Shown here piece after piece: positions 5,365-8,487 of a stretch of DNA of 8,487 bases. This stretch comes from an uncultured Brevundimonas sp. (GTDB lineage: Bacteria > Pseudomonadota > Alphaproteobacteria > Caulobacterales > Caulobacteraceae): contig CAMLNT010000089.1 of assembly GCA_946481425.1 (NCBI GenBank), forward strand, positions 1 through 8,487, written 5' to 3'. Made by a program: the position numbers and the translations under genes. Under the pieces are notes generated by a model. It searched no databases. It was not told the DNA's origin and worked only from the letters and a program-made list of their open reading frames with translations. Numbering within the stretch: the first letter of the stretch is position 1; every line of letters begins with the position of its first letter.

Positions 5365-6525
5365 TCAGAGCGCCGCGGAATAGGCCTTCAGGCCCTTTTC
5401 CAGGTCCGCGATCAGGTCGTCAGGGTTCTCGAGACCGATGTGCAAGCGGATCAGCGGGCCTTCGAGGGCCGGGGGGTCGACGCGCATCGTGAGTTGGCCA
5501 TCCTCATAAGTGGCCAGGCTTTCATAGCCGCCCCAGGAAAATCCGAGGCCGAAAAGCTCAAGCGAATCGAGGAAGGATTCGGCCGCTGCGCGATGCCCCT
5601 CCCGCATGACTATGCTCATGAGCCCCGAGGCCCCGGCGTAGTCCCGCTTCCAGATGTCATGTCCGGGCGAACCGGGCAGGGCAGGCCAGAGCACTCGGGC
5701 GATCTGAGGCTGCTCGATCAGCCATGCGGCCACCCGCCGGGCGTTCGCCTCATGTTGGGCAAGGCGAACGGCCAGCGTGCGCAGTCCGCGAAGCATCAGC
5801 CACGCGTCGTCCGGCGAGACATAGAGGCCGAGGTCCTCAAGTGTCGTCGCAACGCGCCGCGCGATTTCTGGCGTCCGCGACGAAATCGCGCCGCCGAAGA
5901 CATCCGAGTGTCCCGAAACATATTTGCTTAGCGCCTGGACGCTGATGTCGGCGCCATGCGTCAGCGGTTTGAAAAGAAGGCCGGCAGCCCAGGTGTTGTC
6001 GACGATCGTCTGCACGCCACGAGCCTGGGCCATGGCGATGATGGCGGGCACATCCTGCACCTCGAAAGTGGCCGTCCCGGGCGATTCCATGAGCAGAATG
6101 CGCGTGGCGGGCGTCAGCGCGGCTTCGATCTCCTGGGGGCCGGCGGACGGGGGATGAAGGCGCAGCGTCACGCCGAAACGCCGGAGCGTCCGCTGGAAGA
6201 AGCGCCGGGTCGGCCAGTAGCAGGCGTCAGTGGCCAGAACCTCATCGCCCGGCTGGGCCAGCGCGAGCACGGCCATCGTCACGGCGGCAAGTCCGGTCGG
6301 TACGATCTGGGTGTCGGCCGCGCCGTCCATCTCGGCGAGCAGGCCGCGGAGCTCGCGGTGCGCGGCGCTTCCGTCGATGCCGTAGACAGGCCCAAGGCTC
6401 TCGTCCCGCAGGTCGCCGGCGCGGGCGTTGAGCAACGTCGTTCCGCGTTCTACGGGCGGGTTCACGGGCCGCCGTTGTGTCGGGCGGCGCGTCGCGGATC
6501 GGATGAGGCGGGTGCGGTCGTCCAC
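5365..6525 (-). CDS. metC: Cystathionine beta-lyase (PLP enzyme)
   Basis: A 386-residue cytoplasmic enzyme of the Cys/Met metabolism PLP family, usual length. It would cleave cystathionine to homocysteine, pyruvate and ammonia in methionine synthesis. [13 protein letters not shown] (200-212) contains the PLP lysine K201; D176 in VDNTWA binds the pyridine ring; Y103 and R360 (IRLHIGLE) match substrate-binding positions; SWGGYESL (330-337) is typical of beta-lyases as opposed to gamma-lyases. In [12 protein letters not shown] (48-59) the usual Y-x-R arginine that contacts the PLP phosphate is replaced by I50. The GTG start at 6525 was chosen because GAGGG lies eight bases before it and homology ([21 protein letters not shown]) begins directly; the open frame further upstream is Arg-rich and would overlap the divergent gene. 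An in vivo beta-lyase with other substrates cannot be excluded. Confidence 0.88.
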   Translation of the reverse strand: MDDRTRLIRSATRRPTQRRPVNPPVERGTTLLNARAGDLRDESLGPVYGIDGSAAHRELRGLLAEMDGAADTQIVPTGLAAVTMAVLALAQPGDEVLATDACYWPTRRFFQRTLRRFGVTLRLHPPSAGPQEIEAALTPATRILLMESPGTATFEVQDVPAIIAMAQARGVQTIVDNTWAAGLLFKPLTHGADISVQALSKYVSGHSDVFGGAISSRTPEIARRVATTLEDLGLYVSPDDAWLMLRGLRTLAVRLAQHEANARRVAAWLIEQPQIARVLWPALPGSPGHDIWKRDYAGASGLMSIVMREGHRAAAESFLDSLELFGLGFSWGGYESLATYEDGQLTMRVDPPALEGPLIRLHIGLENPDDLIADLEKGLKAYSAAL

Positions 6526-6562
6526 TTGACGCGCCCTCTGCAACACTGGTTCTTGGGCCCGC

Positions 6563-6590
6563 ACTATGCGCGGCCGACGCCGCGCGGCAA
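6563..6590 (-). promoter_or_regulatory. Candidate promoter of the beta-lyase gene
   Basis: On the minus strand TTGCCG (6585-6590) lies 16 bases before CATAGT (6563-6568). The expected start leaves a leader of about 30 bases carrying the GAGGG site. It lies in the 74-nt divergent spacer, in which I found no convincing rightward promoter for the binding-protein gene. Confidence 0.33.
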
Positions 6591-6599
6591 GGGAGGCGT

Positions 6600-7706
6600 A
6601 TGATCCTTCGCGTTCGGCATCTTCTGATCGGGGTCTTGGCCGCGGCGCTGGCTGCCTGTGGCGGCGGTGAGCAGGAAGCGCCGGCATCGCAGGACGCGCC
6701 TCAAGGTACGGCTCCTCCGGCCGCCGAGCCGGGGACAATGCGGCCGGAAGGTGCGACGCTGAGCGTCATTCGTTCCCGGGGTCGCCTGAACTGCGGCGTC
6801 CATCCGGGGCTCGTGGGGTTCTCCTACACCGACAATCAGGGTCGCTGGCGTGGCTTCGATGTCGACTTCTGCCGGGCCACGGCGGCGGCTGTCCTCGGGG
6901 ATCCGGACGCGGTGCGCTTCGTGCCCCTGACGAACGCCGAACGCCTCCCGGCCCTGGCCGACGGGCGAGTCGATGTGCTCTGGCGCAATACATCACGGAC
7001 TCTCGCGCGCGACGGCGGCGGGTTCGATTTTCCCGGCATGAACTACTTCGACGGCCAGGGCTTCATGGTCCGGCGCGACCTGAACCTGGCCAGCGCCACC
7101 GAACTCAACGGGGCGCGGGTCTGCGTCCAATCGGGTTCGACCTCCGAGCTCAACGTCGCTGACTGGTTCAGGGCGCTTGGCCTCGAATATACGCCGGTCG
7201 TTGTGGCCACCGAAACGGACGCACGGACGGCCTATGCTCGGGAGGACTGCGACGCCCTGACGGCCGACGTCTCCGCCCTGGCGGCGGCGCGGACGACGCT
7301 GTCGGATGCCCGCAACCACGTGATCCTGCCCGAGGTGATCTCGCGCGAGCCTTTGGGCCCGGTCGTGCGCGAAGGTGACGACCAGTGGGCCGACATCGTC
7401 GGCTGGACCCTGAACGCGCTGATCCTGGCGGAGGCGCTGGGCGTTACGGCCAACGAGATGGATCAACTGGCCGAGGAAAGTCGTGACCCGCAGGTGAGGC
7501 GGATGCTTGGCCTGGAGGGTCACATCGGTCGGCCGCTGGGCCTGGATGACGACTGGGCCCGCAACGCCGTGGCGGCCGGGGGTAACTACGGCGAGATCTT
7601 CGATCGAAATATTGGCCAGGGGTCGGCCCTGGACCTGTCGCGCGGGCTGAACGCCCTTTGGACTGCCGAGCCGCGCGGCCTGATGTACGCTGCGCCGATT
7701 CGATAG
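6600..7706 (+). CDS. AapJ-like amino-acid-binding lipoprotein (SBP family 3)
   Basis: A 368-residue substrate-binding protein of the general L-amino acid (AapJ/BztA) group. The N-terminus is a lipoprotein signal, LLIGVLAAALAAC, with C20 as the lipidated residue, then a low-complexity Gly/Ala/Pro/Glu spacer to about 50. Family blocks follow in order: LNCGVHPGLVGFS (63-75), RGFDVDFCRATAAAVLG (84-100), DVLWRNTSRTLARD (125-138), GQGFMVRRDLN (152-162), VCVQSGSTSELN (174-185), DQWADIVGWTLNALILAEALG (261-281) and LGLDDDWARNAVAAGGNYGEIFDRNIG (313-339). Classical AapJ is a soluble periplasmic protein of an ABC importer; here it is predicted to be lipid-anchored. GGGAGG precedes the ATG. No permease or ATPase gene is visible; the next gene, 19 nt on, is a secondary symporter, so the pairing is unusual. 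Ligand specificity cannot be read from the sequence. Confidence 0.92.
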   Translation: MILRVRHLLIGVLAAALAACGGGEQEAPASQDAPQGTAPPAAEPGTMRPEGATLSVIRSRGRLNCGVHPGLVGFSYTDNQGRWRGFDVDFCRATAAAVLGDPDAVRFVPLTNAERLPALADGRVDVLWRNTSRTLARDGGGFDFPGMNYFDGQGFMVRRDLNLASATELNGARVCVQSGSTSELNVADWFRALGLEYTPVVVATETDARTAYAREDCDALTADVSALAAARTTLSDARNHVILPEVISREPLGPVVREGDDQWADIVGWTLNALILAEALGVTANEMDQLAEESRDPQVRRMLGLEGHIGRPLGLDDDWARNAVAAGGNYGEIFDRNIGQGSALDLSRGLNALWTAEPRGLMYAAPIR

Positions 7707-7725
7707 GGCGCCTGGGAGGGACGAC

Positions 7726-8487
7726 ATGACCGACACGACGGCCGAACGGCCGAAGCACACGGCGCGGCACTGGTTGATGCTGCTGGGCTTCCTCGTCGGT
7801 CTGGGCGCCGGCCTGGCTGTCAACCTCGGCGTTGGACCGGAAACGGCCTGGGTTCAGTGGCTGACCACGAACATCACGGGTCCTATCGGCCAGATTTTCC
7901 TGCGCCTGCTGTTCATGCTTGTGCTCCCGCTTCTGGTTGCGGCGCTGATCACGGGCGTGGCCGAGATGGGCGATGTGAAGTCGCTCGGGAAGGTTGGGCT
8001 AAAGACCCTTCTGTTCACCGTCGTGATCTCTGGCATCGCGGTCGTCATCGGCCTTGGGATGGTCAACTACTTCCGGCCGGGCGACGGGGTCGATCCGGCG
8101 CTGGCCCAGCGGCTTCTGGCGGAGGGCGCCGAGGGCGCCCGCGGCATCGTGGAGAGCGCGCCGGCTTCGGTCGGCGGCCCGCAGTTCTTCCTCGACATGA
8201 TCCCGTCGAATGTCGTGACGGCGGCGGCGGACAATCAGATTTTGCCGGTGATGATCTTCGCCCTGTTCGTGGGCATCGGGCTTGTCATGACCAAGAGTGC
8301 GGCGGCGGAGCAGTTCCAGCGCACGATGGAAGGCCTGCTTGAGATCATGATGAAGCTCATCGGGCTGGTCATCACGGTCGCGCCGATCGCGATCGCCTGT
8401 CTGATGTTCAACCTCGCGGCCCTGTTCGGCTGGGACCTGCTGGTCAGGCTCGGGGCGTTCGCCGGCGTGGTCGTACTGGCGCTCGCG
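7726..8487 (+). CDS. Dicarboxylate/amino acid:cation symporter (DAACS), 5' part
   Basis: The first 254 residues of an inner-membrane symporter of the GltP/DctA family (PF00375), cut by the window end; the family is normally about 400-450 residues. Membrane segments are visible at about 16-36, 52-78, 93-114, 172-188 and 205-232. Signature blocks are GQIFLRLLFMLVLPLLVAALITGVAEMGD (55-83) and DMIPSNVVTAAADNQILPVMIFALFVGIGL (157-186). These carriers couple Na+ or H+ to uptake of glutamate, aspartate or C4-dicarboxylates; the substrate-determining C-terminal half is outside the window. GGGAGG six bases before the ATG supports the start, 19 nt after the binding-protein stop, so the two genes are almost certainly one operon. 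An Ala/Glu-rich loop (125-148) separates the early helices. Confidence 0.92.
   Translation, partial: MTDTTAERPKHTARHWLMLLGFLVGLGAGLAVNLGVGPETAWVQWLTTNITGPIGQIFLRLLFMLVLPLLVAALITGVAEMGDVKSLGKVGLKTLLFTVVISGIAVVIGLGMVNYFRPGDGVDPALAQRLLAEGAEGARGIVESAPASVGGPQFFLDMIPSNVVTAAADNQILPVMIFALFVGIGLVMTKSAAAEQFQRTMEGLLEIMMKLIGLVITVAPIAIACLMFNLAALFGWDLLVRLGAFAGVVVLALA

Noticed and set aside
6526..6531. TTGACG as a -35 element for the binding-protein gene
   Set aside because: No acceptable -10 element (GCTA or TATAAT-like) lies at a workable distance on the plus strand.
5956..6603. 215-residue plus-strand frame
   Set aside because: Antisense to the beta-lyase gene and ends in its promoter region; no motif or ribosome binding site.
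6993..7823. 276-residue minus-strand frame
   Set aside because: Antisense to the amino-acid-binding protein gene; long only because stop codons are rare in GC-rich DNA.
7857..8342. 161-residue plus-strand frame
   Set aside because: Out-of-frame shadow of the symporter, whose own frame is open from 7726 to the window end.

Overview
The window is GC-rich chromosomal DNA from an alphaproteobacterium, most likely a member of the Caulobacteraceae (Brevundimonas/Phenylobacterium/Caulobacter type). This rests on the gene families present: an NDUFS4-like complex I subunit, a cold-shock protein with two cold-shock domains, an AapJ-type amino-acid-binding protein and a serralysin-like RTX protease. 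Several candidate promoters also resemble the Caulobacter housekeeping pattern (TTGACGS, a 10-14 base spacer, GCTANAWC). The genus is an inference; no rRNA or other typing gene is present.

Left part (1-2500). The 3' end of a low-affinity iron permease family gene runs rightward into a convergent tRNA-Val(CAC). Leftward behind it lie a hotdog-fold acyl-CoA thioesterase and an M10 (serralysin-type) metalloprotease with seven RTX nonapeptides. The protease is probably exported by a type I system that is not in this window. A 24-bp imperfect palindrome sits just upstream of the protease start, next to the divergent tRNA-Leu(UAA) promoter.

Middle (2495-5311). tRNA-Leu(UAA), a CspC/CspD-like double cold-shock protein and a DUF192 lipoprotein (the last two a likely operon) read rightward, followed by tRNA-Arg(UCU). 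Leftward come a DUF6270 (GSCVSRD) protein, an NDUFS4-like complex I accessory subunit and tRNA-Pro(UGG). The DUF6270 gene appears to have a promoter about 100 nt upstream and a possible leaderless 31-codon ORF whose stop overlaps its start codon (ATGA). An 8-bp inverted repeat spans that leader.

Right part (5365-8487). A cystathionine beta-lyase (metC-like, GTG start) reads leftward. Across a 74-nt divergent spacer, an AapJ-like amino-acid-binding lipoprotein and a dicarboxylate/amino acid:cation symporter (cut by the window edge) read rightward, each with a strong GGGAGG ribosome binding site. An ABC-type amino-acid-binding protein set directly before a secondary symporter is the most unusual pairing here and the best candidate for an undescribed system, provided no ABC permease or ATPase genes follow.

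Overall this is mostly core housekeeping sequence punctuated by four single tRNA genes. I see no insertion sequence, CRISPR array, phage gene or long repeat. The interesting points are the transporter pair, the DUF6270 leader and the protease control region.
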